Source: Herbaspirillum hiltneri N3
Lineage (GTDB): Bacteria > Pseudomonadota > Gammaproteobacteria > Burkholderiales > Burkholderiaceae_D
Reading direction: 5' to 3'
DNA length: 64,000 nucleotides
Assembly (NCBI RefSeq): GCF_001267925.1
Contig: NZ_CP011409.1
Coordinates: forward strand, 186,001-250,000
Of this stretch, positions 19,915-29,707 are shown piece after piece. The notes below the pieces were generated by a model. It was given only the letters and a program-made list of their open reading frames with translations, had not been told where the DNA came from and made no database searches. Both the position numbers and the translations under genes were made by a program. Positions within the stretch are counted from its first letter, which is position 1; each line of letters begins with the position of its first letter.

Positions 19915-21069
19915 TCACTTTGCCGTGAAGACGCGCAGCGGCACCCACTTTTGCTGCTCCATGCTGTACAGCGTATAGGCGGGCTTAAGCAGCGTGCCAT
20001 TGGCGTCAAAGGAAATGGTGCCGGTGATGCCGCTGTATTTTATTTCGTGCAGCGCGTCGACGATCTTGCCGCGATCCAGCGAGTTGGCCTTCTTGGCCGC
20101 GGCAACCAGCACGTGCACGCTGTCGTAGGCGTATGCCGCAAACGGCAGCATCTCCATATTGAATCTCTCCATGTATTTTTTTTGCAGCGCCACTACGCCT
20201 GGACGTTTTTCCATCGGCGTGCTGGGTAGGATAGCCATCAGGCTGATGTTGATCTTCTCGGCATTGCGCAGGAAGTTGCCGGTCACGACGCTGCCGGTGA
20301 TCAGCAACTTTGCAGACAGGTTGAAGCGGTGCAGGTTGCGCGCCAGCACATCGCTCTGAATCACGCGCCCGCTGAAAAAAATCAGATCCGGTTTGACCTG
20401 CTGGGCTTTTTGCAGCGGGGCGTTGAAGTCGGAGGTCTTGCCGTTGACCGACGTCCGGTACACGATCTCGCCGCCCGCCGCCTTGACATGGGCCGACAGA
20501 TAATCGGCCATGCTGGTGCCGAGATAGGCGCCATCGTCCAGCACGAATACGCGCTTGAGTTGCTGTTCCCTGACCAGATAGTCGGCAGCATAGGCGAGGC
20601 CGGCATCATCGGTGCCAAGGATCTGGAAAGCGGTCTTGAAAGACTTCTCAGTGAAGCCGCGGCTCCACGATGCCGGAGACACCTGCGCCATTCCCGCTTC
20701 GTTATAGATGGGGGCCGCAGCCACTGTGGCGTTGCTGGTCCAATGGCCGACGACGCCAATGGCTTTGCTGCCGGCGAAGTAACGGGCAATGTATTCGGCA
20801 ATGCGCGGATCGGCTTTGTCGTCTTGTTCGACGAGTTCAAAAATCACCGCCTGGCCATTGATGCGCGGGACGCCCTTATTGATTTCTTCGATGGCGAGGA
20901 TCGCCGCATTGCGCCCGTTCCTGGCATTGATCTCGCTCAGCGGTCCGGCAAAGCCGATCGGAACGATCTTTACTGGCAGATCGGTTGCCGAGGCTGCCGC
21001 CGCTAGAGCTGAAATGAATAGCACAGACACGACGTGTCGCGAAAGAAAGCCATGCCACCGTTGCCACAT
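19915..21069 (-). CDS. Periplasmic LivK-type (Peripla_BP_6) substrate-binding protein, orphan copy 3
   Basis: A 384-residue secreted binding protein. The signal peptide (HVVSVLFISALAAAASA) is followed by IVPIGFAGPLSEINARNGRN, the type I binding-fold entry. The middle has YNEAGMAQVSPASWSRGFTE and FQILGTDDAGLAYA, which parallel YNEAGVPQLSPTSS and FQLLGHSEYTSQY of copy 1. ATG 21069 is chosen for a G-rich ribosome site and because it starts just before the signal peptide; an in-frame GTG lies at 21123. No LivHMGF partners are nearby. Ligand unknown. Confidence 0.84.
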   Translation of the reverse strand: MWQRWHGFLSRHVVSVLFISALAAAASATDLPVKIVPIGFAGPLSEINARNGRNAAILAIEEINKGVPRINGQAVIFELVEQDDKADPRIAEYIARYFAGSKAIGVVGHWTSNATVAAAPIYNEAGMAQVSPASWSRGFTEKSFKTAFQILGTDDAGLAYAADYLVREQQLKRVFVLDDGAYLGTSMADYLSAHVKAAGGEIVYRTSVNGKTSDFNAPLQKAQQVKPDLIFFSGRVIQSDVLARNLHRFNLSAKLLITGSVVTGNFLRNAEKINISLMAILPSTPMEKRPGVVALQKKYMERFNMEMLPFAAYAYDSVHVLVAAAKKANSLDRGKIVDALHEIKYSGITGTISFDANGTLLKPAYTLYSMEQQKWVPLRVFTAK

Positions 21070-21261
21070 ACGCCCCCCGGTCTGAAGCCATACGTTTTGC
21101 GGAATGGGATTGCAGGGAATCACGATGCTCCCGACGAACCTGAAAGAGCAGGTCCGGTCCCATGAAAAAACACTTATTTTTTATATGATTTTCAGTGACA
21201 GCGAACTTGATTATAAAACAAGAAAACCGCCGCGCCGGACAAAAATGTCGCGCAAAAACAA

Positions 21262-21280
21262 AAGCGGCCGAAGCCGCCTT
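21262..21280 (-). terminator. Intrinsic terminator after the DUF2147 gene
   Basis: On the minus strand an AGGCGGC/GCCGCTT stem (one G-T pair) closes on a TTCG tetraloop and is followed by TTTTGTTTTTG. It lies 25 bases after the DUF2147 stop at 21305. Confidence 0.8.
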
Positions 21281-21304
21281 GTTGTCCGGAAACACTGATG
21301 CGGC

Positions 21305-21757
21305 CTAATCTTCGCGCACCCAGGTCTGGGTACGGCCCAATATCGGCATGCCGATGTAGCCGCGCACGTTGAGCTTCTTGCCGTCTTCGATGACGGTCAG
21401 CTTGCTCTTGTACAACTTGCCGTTGGCAGGATCGAGAATCTGTCCGCCGTTGTATTCATCGCCGTCCTTCTTCAGGCCGGAGAGGATGGTCATGCCGATG
21501 ATGGGCTGATCCTTGAGCGCGCCTTCGCACTTTTCGCACTTGGGATTCTGCTCTTCTTCGGCGGGGCGAAACAGCTTCTCGATCTTGCCCTTGAGCTCGC
21601 CGTCGCTCTCGGTGATGCGGATCAGCGCCTTCGGTTTGCCGGTGGCGTCGTCGATGTTCTTCCACAAGCCCACGGGTGATCCCTCGGCCCAGGCGGTGGC
21701 GCCGGCCAGTGTGCCAAGGGCCAGCAGGATGCTGCTCAGGATGATGCGAGTCTTCAT
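21305..21757 (-). CDS. DUF2147 domain secreted protein
   Basis: A 150-residue exported protein. The signal peptide (ILSSILLALGTLAGATAWA) cleaves before EGSPVGLWKNIDDATGKPKA, the opening of DUF2147. Further on are FRPAEEEQNPKCEKCEGALKDQPIIG (a CxxC pair, shown in part as NPKCEKCEGALKDQP), NGGQILDPANGKLYKSKLTV and the C-terminal GYIGMPILGRTQTWVRE. ATG 21757 has GGAGAC upstream; the frame runs on further without meaning. The family is periplasmic, of unknown function; a Cys pair here might form a disulphide. It is downstream of valS but separated from it by a terminator. Confidence 0.88.
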   Translation of the reverse strand: MKTRIILSSILLALGTLAGATAWAEGSPVGLWKNIDDATGKPKALIRITESDGELKGKIEKLFRPAEEEQNPKCEKCEGALKDQPIIGMTILSGLKKDGDEYNGGQILDPANGKLYKSKLTVIEDGKKLNVRGYIGMPILGRTQTWVRED

Positions 21758-21873
21758 GATGTCTCCGTCCAGTGATGGGGATGGTTGGGAATAAAAATCC
21801 GCGTATAAAAGCACGGTTGTTCTAATTTATTCGACTAGTGTAGACAAGCTTGGGATGTCCCGCAAGGAATAAA

Positions 21874-21910
21874 AAAGCCGCCGTTCCACAAGGGATGGCG
21901 GCTTTGTTTT
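21874..21910. terminator. Intrinsic terminator after valS, T-rich on both strands
   Basis: Arms AAAGCCGCC (21874-21882) and GGCGGCTTT (21897-21905) have a T-run on the minus side (A-run 21871-21876) and GTTTTTG on the plus side. It serves the valS transcript on the minus strand. Confidence 0.85.
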
Positions 21911-21944
21911 TGCGCCCGGCAACAGGCGCGGCAGCTGCTTCGGC

Positions 21945-24764
21945 TTACTTCAGCTTGGCCAGCTGCTCCTGCAATTTCGCCAGCGTCGTGGTGAAGTTGG
22001 CGAGGCGCTCCTTCTCTTGCGCCACGACCGCCTCCGGTGCGCGTGCGACGAAGCTCTCGTTGGACAGCTTGGCATTGGCCTTGACGATCTCGCCGCTGAT
22101 GCGGGTGATCTCCTTGGCCATGCGTTCGCGTTCGGCAGCGACATCGATTTCCACCTTCAGCATCAGCTTCAGATCGCCGACGATGGCGACCGGCGCAGGC
22201 GACTCCGGCAACAGCGTGACGACTTGCGCTTCGCTCAGCTTCACCAGCGTTTGCAGGTAAGGCAGGAAGGAGTTCACCGCTTCCGCGTCTGCCGCGTCTG
22301 CTGCTTCGACGATCAGCGGCACGCGCAGCGCCGGCGACAATTGCATCTCGCCGCGCAGGTTGCGGCAGGCGTCGGTCAGGGTCTTCAGCTGCGCCATCCA
22401 GGCTTCCGCATCGGCGTCAATCTTTTCCAGATCGGCTTGCGGATACGGTTGACGCATGATGGAGTCGCCGGTCGGATCGAGCTTCTTGTCGGTCAGCGGC
22501 GCCACGCTTTGCCACAGCGCCTCGGTGATGAACGGCAGCACCGGATGCGCCAGGCGCAGCACGCCTTCCAGCACGCGCAGCAAGGTGCGGCGGGTGGCGC
22601 GCTGCTGCGCTTCATTGCCGTTCTGGATTTGTGACTTGGCCATTTCCAGGTACCAGTCGCAGTACTCGTCCCACACGAACTTGTAGATGGCCGAGGCGAT
22701 GTTGTCGAAGCGGTAGTCGGCGAAGCCCTTTTCGACTTCGGCTTCGGTGCGCTGCATCAGCGACACGATCCAGCGGTCGGCTTGCGAGAACTGCAGCTTT
22801 TCCTTGTTGCACTCGCCTTTGACGTGGCCGTCGAAGCCGCAGTCCTGGCCTTCGGTGTTCATCAGCACGAAGCGGGTGGCGTTCCACAGCTTGTTGCAGA
22901 AGTTGCGATAGCCTTCGCAGCGGCCGAGGTCGAAGTTGATGTTGCGGCCCAGGGTCGCCAGCGAAGCGAACGTGAAGCGCAGCGCATCGGTGCCGAAGGC
23001 CGGGATGCCGTCGGCGAATTCCTTGCGCGTGGCCTTCTCGATGCTGGCGGCCTGCTTGGGATTCATCAGGCCGGCAGTGCGCTTGGCGACCAGGTCATCC
23101 ACGCCGATGCCGTCGATCAGGTCGATCGGATCGAGCGTGTTGCCCTTGGACTTGGACATCTTCTGGCCGCTGGCGTCACGCACCAGGCCGTGCACGTAGA
23201 CCGTGTTGAACGGCACCTGGCCGGTGAAATGCGTGGTCATCATGACCATGCGCGCCACCCAGAAGAAGATGATGTCGAAGCCGGTCACCAGCACCGACGA
23301 CGGCAGGAACAGTTTGTAGTCGGGCGTAATTTCCGGCCAGCCCAGCGTCGAGAACGGCACCAGCGCCGACGAGAACCAGGTATCGAGCACGTCGTTGTCG
23401 CGCGTCACGGCCTTGCCGCCGGCCTGCGCCTGCGCTTCCGCTTCGGTGCGGGCAACGTAGACCTTGCCGTCTTCGTCGTACCACGCCGGGATCTGATGGC
23501 CCCACCAGAGCTGGCGTGAGATACACCAGTCCTGGATGTTGTTGAGCCACTGGTTGTAGGTGTTGCTCCAGTTTTCCGGGATCAGCTTGATCTCGCCGTT
23601 GGCGACTTTTTCCAGCGCCACTTCGGCGATCGACTTGCCGGGGAAGTAGGTGCCTTCCGGCGCCGGCTTGCTCATCGCGACGAACCATTGATCGGTCAGC
23701 ATCGGCTCGATCACGACGCCGGTGCGGTCGCCGCGCGGCACCATCAGCTTGTGCGGCTTGACCAGATCCAGCAGTCCGGCGGCGTCCAGATCGGCAACGA
23801 TTTGCTTGCGGGCTTCGAAGCGGTCCATACCCTGGTATTTGGCCGGGCCGTTTTCGTTGATCTTGGCGTCCAGCGTGAAGATGCTGATCTTTTCCAGGTT
23901 GTGGCGCGCACCGACCTGATAATCGTTGAAGTCATGCGCCGGGGTGATCTTCACGCAGCCGGTGCCGAATTCCTTGTCGACGTACTCATCCTTGATGATC
24001 GGGATCTCGCGATCCGACAGCGGCAGCTTGAGCATCTTGCCGACCAGGTGCGCGTAGCGTTCGTCAGTCGGATCCACCGCCACGGCGACGTCGCCCAGCA
24101 TGGTCTCGGGACGCGTGGTGGCGACCGTGATGCTGCCGCTGCCATCCGCCAGCGGATAGCGGATATGCCACATCGAACCGTCTTCCTCTTCCGACACCAC
24201 TTCCAGGTCGGAGACCGCGGTGCCCAGCACCGGATCCCAGTTCACCAGTCGCTTGCCGCGATAGATCAGGCCTTGCTCGAACAGGCGCACGAACACTTCC
24301 GTAACGACGTTCGACATCTTGGGATCCATCGTGAAGTACTCGCGGTCCCAGTCGGTCGAGGCGCCCATGCGGCGCATCTGGCCGGTGATGGTGGAGCCGG
24401 ATTTTTCTTTCCATTCCCACACTTTCTCGACGAACTTCTCGCGGCCGAGGTCATGGCGTGAAATTTTCTGCGCATCGAGCTGGCGCTCCACCACGATCTG
24501 CGTGGCGATACCGGCGTGGTCGGTGCCCGGGATCCAGGCGGTGTTGAAACCGCGCATGCGATGGTAGCGGGTCAGACCGTCCATGATGGTCTGGTTGAAC
24601 GCATGGCCCATGTGCAGCGTGCCGGTCACATTCGGCGGCGGCAGCTGGATGCTGAACGACGGCTTTTCAGGCGCGGTGGTGGCGGCGAAATATCCGCGCT
24701 TTTCCCACTCCTCGCGCCAGAATTTTTCGATATCGGCAGGCTCGAACGACTTGGCTAATTCCAT
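21945..24764 (-). CDS. valS: Valyl-tRNA synthetase
   Basis: A class Ia synthetase of 939 residues. The HIGH-like motif is [15 protein letters not shown] at residues ~45-59; the KMSKS loop [13 protein letters not shown] is near residue 535. The editing domain lies between ([16 protein letters not shown]). The C-terminal coiled-coil arm is present ([18 protein letters not shown] and [20 protein letters not shown]). The frame extends upstream for another ~120 codons into the LysR gene, but [20 protein letters not shown] at 24764 is the conserved start. It lies 82 bases downstream of the LysR gene on the same strand. Confidence 0.96.
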   Translation of the reverse strand: MELAKSFEPADIEKFWREEWEKRGYFAATTAPEKPSFSIQLPPPNVTGTLHMGHAFNQTIMDGLTRYHRMRGFNTAWIPGTDHAGIATQIVVERQLDAQKISRHDLGREKFVEKVWEWKEKSGSTITGQMRRMGASTDWDREYFTMDPKMSNVVTEVFVRLFEQGLIYRGKRLVNWDPVLGTAVSDLEVVSEEEDGSMWHIRYPLADGSGSITVATTRPETMLGDVAVAVDPTDERYAHLVGKMLKLPLSDREIPIIKDEYVDKEFGTGCVKITPAHDFNDYQVGARHNLEKISIFTLDAKINENGPAKYQGMDRFEARKQIVADLDAAGLLDLVKPHKLMVPRGDRTGVVIEPMLTDQWFVAMSKPAPEGTYFPGKSIAEVALEKVANGEIKLIPENWSNTYNQWLNNIQDWCISRQLWWGHQIPAWYDEDGKVYVARTEAEAQAQAGGKAVTRDNDVLDTWFSSALVPFSTLGWPEITPDYKLFLPSSVLVTGFDIIFFWVARMVMMTTHFTGQVPFNTVYVHGLVRDASGQKMSKSKGNTLDPIDLIDGIGVDDLVAKRTAGLMNPKQAASIEKATRKEFADGIPAFGTDALRFTFASLATLGRNINFDLGRCEGYRNFCNKLWNATRFVLMNTEGQDCGFDGHVKGECNKEKLQFSQADRWIVSLMQRTEAEVEKGFADYRFDNIASAIYKFVWDEYCDWYLEMAKSQIQNGNEAQQRATRRTLLRVLEGVLRLAHPVLPFITEALWQSVAPLTDKKLDPTGDSIMRQPYPQADLEKIDADAEAWMAQLKTLTDACRNLRGEMQLSPALRVPLIVEAADAADAEAVNSFLPYLQTLVKLSEAQVVTLLPESPAPVAIVGDLKLMLKVEIDVAAERERMAKEITRISGEIVKANAKLSNESFVARAPEAVVAQEKERLANFTTTLAKLQEQLAKLK

Positions 24765-24846
24765 GATTTGACGTGTGTTTTTGCGAAACCGTCCATTATA
24801 AAGGAGTCGCCGCCCAAACAGGCTCCCAGCCCGGAATTCGGCACAT

Positions 24847-25734
24847 TCAGCCGTGTTGCGCCTGCGCCGACAGCCAGCGCTTGAAGCGCTCCACCTTGGC
24901 CCATTTTCCATGCGTGGCCGGATACACCAGGTGATGCGCATGGACGCGGATGCCCTTGCGATCCGGAAACACCGGCACCAGCCGGCCTTCCTTGAGCGCC
25001 GTGGCGGCCAGCCAGGTGCTGTCGAGCGCGATTCCCAATCCCTGTATCGCTGCTTCGATGGCCAGATAGGCGCGATCGAAACTGAGCGCGTACTGGCTCG
25101 GACTGACCTGGATGCCGTGTGCGGCAAACCATTGCGGCCATTGCACCAGATTGACTTCGGAAAAGATCAGGCTTTGCTGCAGCAGGTCGTGCGGATTGTG
25201 CAGATTCAGCCGTTGCGCCAGCGCGGGACTGATCATGGGCATGACCTCTTCCGTCGAGATCGTTTCCACATGCAGGTCGGCCCAGCGCGCCGCGCCATAG
25301 CGGATATCGAGGTCGATCTCCCCCTGCGAAAAATCGGAATGCATGTACGACGCCGATAGCCGGATGCGGATGTCGGGATGTTCGTGCATGAAGGCAGGCA
25401 GCCTTGGCATCAGCCACAAGCTGGCGAAACTCGGCGAAGCATGCACCCGCAGCACTTCGATGCCGTCGTCGGCATGCGCATTTTGCGCCGCGCTGGCGAT
25501 GAGTGCCAGCGCGCCGGCCAGGCTTTGCTGATAGCGCTCCCCGGCCGGCGTCAGCACGACGCCGCGCGAGGTGCGGCCGAACAGTTTCAGGCCGACGAAA
25601 TTCTCCAGATTGGTGATCTGGTGGCTGACGGCCGAGGGCGTCAGGTTCAGCTCTTCGGCGGCCTTGCTGATGTTGCCCAGGCGCGCGACTACCTCGAAGG
25701 CGATCACCGACTTGAGTGGCGGCAGATGGTGCAT
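24847..25734 (-). CDS. LysR family transcriptional regulator (GcvA-like)
   Basis: A 295-residue regulator. The N-terminal helix-turn-helix [22 protein letters not shown] spans residues ~23-44 (shown here in part as [15 protein letters not shown]), followed by [17 protein letters not shown]. The effector domain contains [18 protein letters not shown] and [12 protein letters not shown], typical of the GcvA subgroup. It is transcribed away from the SDR-transketolase-TRAP cluster starting at 25925 and is therefore its probable local regulator. The inducer is unknown. Confidence 0.88.
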   Translation of the reverse strand: MHHLPPLKSVIAFEVVARLGNISKAAEELNLTPSAVSHQITNLENFVGLKLFGRTSRGVVLTPAGERYQQSLAGALALIASAAQNAHADDGIEVLRVHASPSFASLWLMPRLPAFMHEHPDIRIRLSASYMHSDFSQGEIDLDIRYGAARWADLHVETISTEEVMPMISPALAQRLNLHNPHDLLQQSLIFSEVNLVQWPQWFAAHGIQVSPSQYALSFDRAYLAIEAAIQGLGIALDSTWLAATALKEGRLVPVFPDRKGIRVHAHHLVYPATHGKWAKVERFKRWLSAQAQHG

Positions 25735-25785
25735 GGCGTGTCTCCCTGCAGGGGTTCTTTTGCTTGTTCTTGTTATGAAAATTAT

Positions 25786-25799
25786 TCAAAGCATGTTGA
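25786..25799. promoter_or_regulatory. Possible LysR-type operator in the divergent promoter region
   Basis: The bases TCAA-N6-TTGA form a short dyad in the 190-base region between the LysR gene and the SDR gene. It also fits the loose T-N11-A rule of LysR sites. The site is short, so chance is a real alternative. Confidence 0.3.
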
Positions 25800-25924
25800 G
25801 GGATTCTAGCTTGCCGGCCCATTGAGCGGGGTGAATACTCCATCCGTCGCCAGGCCCGTTGTGAAATAAATCTAATAGAGCCGGCCTGGCGCCAGGAACG
25901 AACAAATCCATCAAGGAGACAAAA

Positions 25925-26674
25925 GTGTTACTCAAAGACAAAGTCGCCGTCATCACCGGCGCTGCTTCCGCTCGCGGTATCGGCAAGGCCGTGGCCCGTT
26001 TGTTTGCCGCGCATGGCGGCCGCGTCGCCATTCTCGATCTGGACGAAGCCGCCGCCGTCGCTGCTGCCGGCGACATCGGCGCCGGCCATATCGGGCTGGC
26101 CTGCAACGTCACGGTCAAGGCCGATTGCGAACGCGCCGCCGGAGAAATCCTGCAGCGTCTCGGCCAGGTCGACATCCTGGTCAACAACGCCGGCATTACG
26201 CAGCCGTTGAAGATCATGGACATCCGGCCGGAGAACTACGAAGCCGTCACCGACGTCTCGTTGCGCGGCACGCTCTACATGAGCCAGGCGCTGATCCCGC
26301 ACATGCGCAGCCGCCGCAGCGGTTCCATCGTTTGCCTGTCGTCGGTGTCGGCACAACGCGGCGGCGGCATCTTCGGCGGCCCGCATTACTCCGCCGCCAA
26401 GGCCGGCGTTCTCGGACTGGCGCGCGCCATGGCGCGTGAACTGGGACCGGACAACATCCGCGTCAACTCGCTCACGCCCGGCCTGATCCAGACCGACATC
26501 ACCGCCGGCAAGCTGACCGACGAGATGAAGGTCGACATCCTCAAGGGCATTCCGCTCAATCGTCTCGGCGTTGCGGATGACGTTGCCAACAGCTGCCTCT
26601 TCCTCGCCAGCGACCTGTCGTCCTATCTGACGGGCGTCACGCTGGACGTCAACGGCGGCATGCTGATTCACTAG
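25925..26674 (+). CDS. Short-chain dehydrogenase/reductase (FabG-like)
   Basis: A 249-residue classical SDR. The NAD(P)-binding Gly motif is VITGAASARGIGKAVARLF, then LVNNAGITQPL, the catalytic Ser in CLSSVSAQRGGG and YSAAKAGVLGLARAMA with Tyr and Lys; the end VNSLTPGLIQTDI and YLTGVTLDVNGGM is typical. The acidic residue in AILDLDEA suggests NAD preference. The start is a GTG with AAGGAGA upstream. It heads a cluster with a split transketolase and a TRAP transporter, so it is likely to oxidise or reduce an intermediate of the imported compound rather than act in fatty acid synthesis. Confidence 0.88.
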   Translation: MLLKDKVAVITGAASARGIGKAVARLFAAHGGRVAILDLDEAAAVAAAGDIGAGHIGLACNVTVKADCERAAGEILQRLGQVDILVNNAGITQPLKIMDIRPENYEAVTDVSLRGTLYMSQALIPHMRSRRSGSIVCLSSVSAQRGGGIFGGPHYSAAKAGVLGLARAMARELGPDNIRVNSLTPGLIQTDITAGKLTDEMKVDILKGIPLNRLGVADDVANSCLFLASDLSSYLTGVTLDVNGGMLIH

Positions 26675-26695
26675 CCGATTCACCAAGGAGTTGCA

Positions 26696-27535
26696 ATGAC
26701 CACCACGGAACAAAATTTCACGCTCGCCGAACGCGCCTACCGCATCCGCAAGAAAGCGCTGCGCATGGGCGAGGTACAGGGACAGGGCTATATCGCCCAG
26801 GCGCTGGGCATCTCCGACGTGCTGGCAGTCGCGTATTTTCGCGCGCTGCGCTACAAGCCGGGCAATCCGCACTGGGAAGAGCGCGATCGCTTCCTGCTGT
26901 CGATCGGCCACTACGCCATCGCCTTGTATGCGGTGCTGATCGAGGCCGGCGTGCTGCCCGAGGAAGAGTTGGAAACCTATGGCGGCGACGACAGCCGTTT
27001 GCCGATGTCGGGCATGGCGGCCTATACGCCCGGCATGGAAATCACCGGCGGCTCGCTGGGGCAGGGACTGACGGTGGCGGTCGGCATGTCGCTCGGCCTC
27101 AAGCGCAAGAAATCTTCTTCTTTCGTCTACAACCTGCTGTCGGACGGCGAGCTCGATGAAGGCGCGACCTGGGAAGCGGCCATGTCCGCCGCGCACTGGA
27201 AGCTCGGCAACCTGATCGCCATCGTCGACGTCAACAACCAGCAAGCCGACGGTCCGTCCAGGAGCGTGCTCAACTTCGAACCGCTGGCCGACAAATGGCA
27301 AGCCTTCGGCTGGTACGTGCAGCGCGTCGACGGCAACAACCTCAAGGAAGTGGTCGCGGCATTCGATCGTGCGCGCGTGCTGGCGGAAGACAAGCCGCGC
27401 GTGATCATCTGCGACACCAAGATGTGCAAGGGCGTGCCTTTCCTCGAAGGGCGCGAAAAGAATCACTTTATCCGTGTCGATCCTGAAGAATGGCAACTCG
27501 CGCTCGATACGCTTTATGTCGGGAGCGAAGCATGA
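26696..27535 (+). CDS. Transketolase-like protein, N-terminal (TPP-binding) subunit
   Basis: A 279-residue protein equal to the N-terminal half of transketolase. It has DVLAVAYFRAL, GHYAIALYAVLIEAG, GSLGQGLTVAVGMSLGLK and the TPP/Mg motif LLSDGELDEGATWEAAMSAAHWKLGNL (shown in part as LSDGELDEGATWEAAMSAA) with VDVNNQQADG. The pyrimidine-binding and C-terminal domains are in the next gene, whose ATG overlaps this stop (ATGA), so the two chains probably form one enzyme. AAGGAG precedes the ATG. Such split transketolases often serve specialised catabolic routes rather than the pentose phosphate pathway. Confidence 0.9.
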   Translation: MTTTEQNFTLAERAYRIRKKALRMGEVQGQGYIAQALGISDVLAVAYFRALRYKPGNPHWEERDRFLLSIGHYAIALYAVLIEAGVLPEEELETYGGDDSRLPMSGMAAYTPGMEITGGSLGQGLTVAVGMSLGLKRKKSSSFVYNLLSDGELDEGATWEAAMSAAHWKLGNLIAIVDVNNQQADGPSRSVLNFEPLADKWQAFGWYVQRVDGNNLKEVVAAFDRARVLAEDKPRVIICDTKMCKGVPFLEGREKNHFIRVDPEEWQLALDTLYVGSEA

Positions 27536-28578
27536 GTCAGGTAAAAGAAAATCAGGTAATAGAAAAACAAATGGACGCAAAGAACGAGGCGCCCGCCAAG
27601 CCGCGTTTGACCACCTCCGCGATGATCGCCTCGCTGGCGGCGGAGGGGCAAGCCACGCGTCCGGCGCCGTTCGGCCACGCGCTGGCGGAGCTGGCCAACG
27701 TGCGCACCGACATCGTCGGCATGACCGCCGATCTGGCCAAGTACACCGACCTGCATATCTTCGCCAAGGAACATCCGGAACGTTTCTATGAAATGGGCAT
27801 GGCGGAACAACTGCTCATGGGCGCCGCCGCCGGCATGGCGCGCGAAGGCATGGTGCCGTTCGCCACGACCTACGCCGTGTTTGCGTCGCGCCGCGCTTAC
27901 GATTTCATCTGCATGGCGATCGCCGAGGAGAGCCTCAACGTCAAGATCGTCGCCGCTTTGCCGGGACTGACCACCGGTTACGGCCCCAGCCATCAGGCCA
28001 CCGACGACCTGGCGATTTTCCGCGCCATGCCCAACCTGACCATCGTCGATCCCTGCGACGCGCTCGATATCGAACAGGCCGTACCGCAGATCGCCGATCA
28101 CCGGGGACCGGTGTACATGCGCCTGCTGCGCGGCAACGTGCCTGCGGTGCTGGACGAGTACAACTACAAGTTCGAGCTGGGCAAGGCCAAGATGATCCGC
28201 GACGGCCGCGATGTGCTGATCATTTCCACCGGCCTGATGACCATGCGCGCACTGGAGGCGGCCAAGCTGCTGCAAAAGGACACCGTGGACGTCGGCGTAC
28301 TGCATGTGCCGACCATCAAGCCGCTCGACGAGGAGACCATCCGCAAGGAAGCGGCGCGCAGCGGCCGCATGGTCATCGTCGCGGAAAACCATTCCGTCGT
28401 CGGCGGTCTCGGGGAAGCGGTGGCCGGCGTGCTGATGCGCGCCAACGTGCGGCCGCCGGCTTTCCGCCAGATCGGCCTGCCGGACGCCTTCCTCGACGCC
28501 GGCGCCTTGCCGACCCTGCACGACCGCTACGGTATCTCGGCCGCAGTGATGTCGGCCAACATCAAGTCGTGGCTATAA
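27532..28578 (+). CDS. Transketolase-like protein, C-terminal (pyrimidine-binding) subunit
   Basis: A 348-residue partner of the preceding gene, joined by a four-base ATGA overlap. Residues 1-30 are an extra charged leader. The body has FGHALAELANVRTDIVGMTADLAKYTDL (seen as TDIVGMTADLAKYTDL), HPERFYEMGMAEQLLMGAAAG with the catalytic Glu of the TPP pyrimidine site, and PSHQATDDLAIFRAMPNLT. The C-terminal domain includes VIVAENHSVVGGLGEAVA. Ketose donor and aldose acceptor cannot be deduced. The frame opens earlier, at 27490, within the previous gene; the overlap ATG is preferred. Confidence 0.89.
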   Translation: MSQVKENQVIEKQMDAKNEAPAKPRLTTSAMIASLAAEGQATRPAPFGHALAELANVRTDIVGMTADLAKYTDLHIFAKEHPERFYEMGMAEQLLMGAAAGMAREGMVPFATTYAVFASRRAYDFICMAIAEESLNVKIVAALPGLTTGYGPSHQATDDLAIFRAMPNLTIVDPCDALDIEQAVPQIADHRGPVYMRLLRGNVPAVLDEYNYKFELGKAKMIRDGRDVLIISTGLMTMRALEAAKLLQKDTVDVGVLHVPTIKPLDEETIRKEAARSGRMVIVAENHSVVGGLGEAVAGVLMRANVRPPAFRQIGLPDAFLDAGALPTLHDRYGISAAVMSANIKSWL

Positions 28579-28666
28579 GTACTGCGCACCAGAAAAGGAA
28601 ACAAGACAGGAAAAACAGGAACGACTGCATGCAATAACAAGTAAAACCAAAATCAAGGAGACAGAC

Positions 28667-29707
28667 ATGACCAAGGACACACTCACGCAGAGCGGGACCA
28701 CCCGCCGCAAGCTACTCACCTACGGTGCCGCCGGTGCGGCCTTGCCGATGTCGGCATGGATCGCCAAATATGCCCATGCCGCCGAATTCAATTACAAGTT
28801 CGCCACCGGCCAGGATCCCACGCACCCGGTCAACAAACGCGCGCAAGACGCCATCACCCGCATCAAGGAAGCCACCAGCGGTCGCGTCGACATCAAGCTG
28901 TTTCCTGCCAACCAGCTCGGCTCGGATACCGACTTGCTGGCGCAGGTGCGCAACGGCGGCGTCGAGTTCTTCAACATCGCCGCGTCCATCCTGGCGACGC
29001 TGGTGCCGGCGGCCGGCATCGTCAACACCGGCTTCGCCTTCTCCAACTACGATGAAGTGTGGAAGGCGATGGACGGCGATCTCGGCAAGTACATCTTCAG
29101 CCAGATCGACAAGGTCGGCGTGATGAGCATGTCACGCGCCTGGAACAACGGCTTCCGCCAGATCACTTCGGGCGTCAAGCCGATCCGCACGCCGGACGAC
29201 CTGCGCGGCATGAAGCTGCGCGTGCCGGCGGCGCCCATTCTGACCTCGCTGTTCCAGTCGCTGGGCGCAGGTCCGACGCCGATCAATTTCAACGAGGTGT
29301 ATTCCTCGCTGCAGACCAAGCTGGTCGAAGGCCAGGAAAATCCGTTGCCCATCATCGCTACGGCGCGCCTGTATGAAGTGCAAAAGTATTGCAGCATGAC
29401 CAGCCACGTGTGGGATGCGTATCTGGTGCTCGGCAACAAGCGCGCCTTCCAGAAATTGCCGGCGGACGTGCAGGCCATCGTGCTGCGTGAATTCGACAAG
29501 GCGGCGCTGGATCAGCGCGCCGACATCGCCAGGCTCAACGATTCGCTGCGCCAGGAGCTCAGCGGCAAGGGCCTGCAATTCATCGACGTCGACAAGAACG
29601 CCTTCCGCGATGCCTTGCGCAAGACCACGTTCTATAAAGACTGGAAAGCCAAGTTCGGCGAACAAGGCTGGCATTTGCTGCAGCAATATTCCGGAGAGCT
29701 GGCATGA
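28667..29707 (+). CDS. dctP: TRAP transporter substrate-binding protein (DctP family)
   Basis: A 346-residue periplasmic receptor. The N-terminus TTRRKLLTYGAAGAALPMSAW has a twin-arginine followed by a hydrophobic run and an AHA-A cleavage site, so Tat export is likely. The body has GQDPTHPVNKRAQDAI and LFPANQLGSDTDLLAQVRNG. The family's conserved carboxylate-binding Arg fits the segment MKLRVPAAPILTSLFQSLGA, followed by INFNEVYSSLQTKLVEGQENP. Ligands of the family are usually organic acids; the specific one is unknown. Its stop overlaps the start of the permease gene. Confidence 0.9.
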   Translation: MTKDTLTQSGTTRRKLLTYGAAGAALPMSAWIAKYAHAAEFNYKFATGQDPTHPVNKRAQDAITRIKEATSGRVDIKLFPANQLGSDTDLLAQVRNGGVEFFNIAASILATLVPAAGIVNTGFAFSNYDEVWKAMDGDLGKYIFSQIDKVGVMSMSRAWNNGFRQITSGVKPIRTPDDLRGMKLRVPAAPILTSLFQSLGAGPTPINFNEVYSSLQTKLVEGQENPLPIIATARLYEVQKYCSMTSHVWDAYLVLGNKRAFQKLPADVQAIVLREFDKAALDQRADIARLNDSLRQELSGKGLQFIDVDKNAFRDALRKTTFYKDWKAKFGEQGWHLLQQYSGELA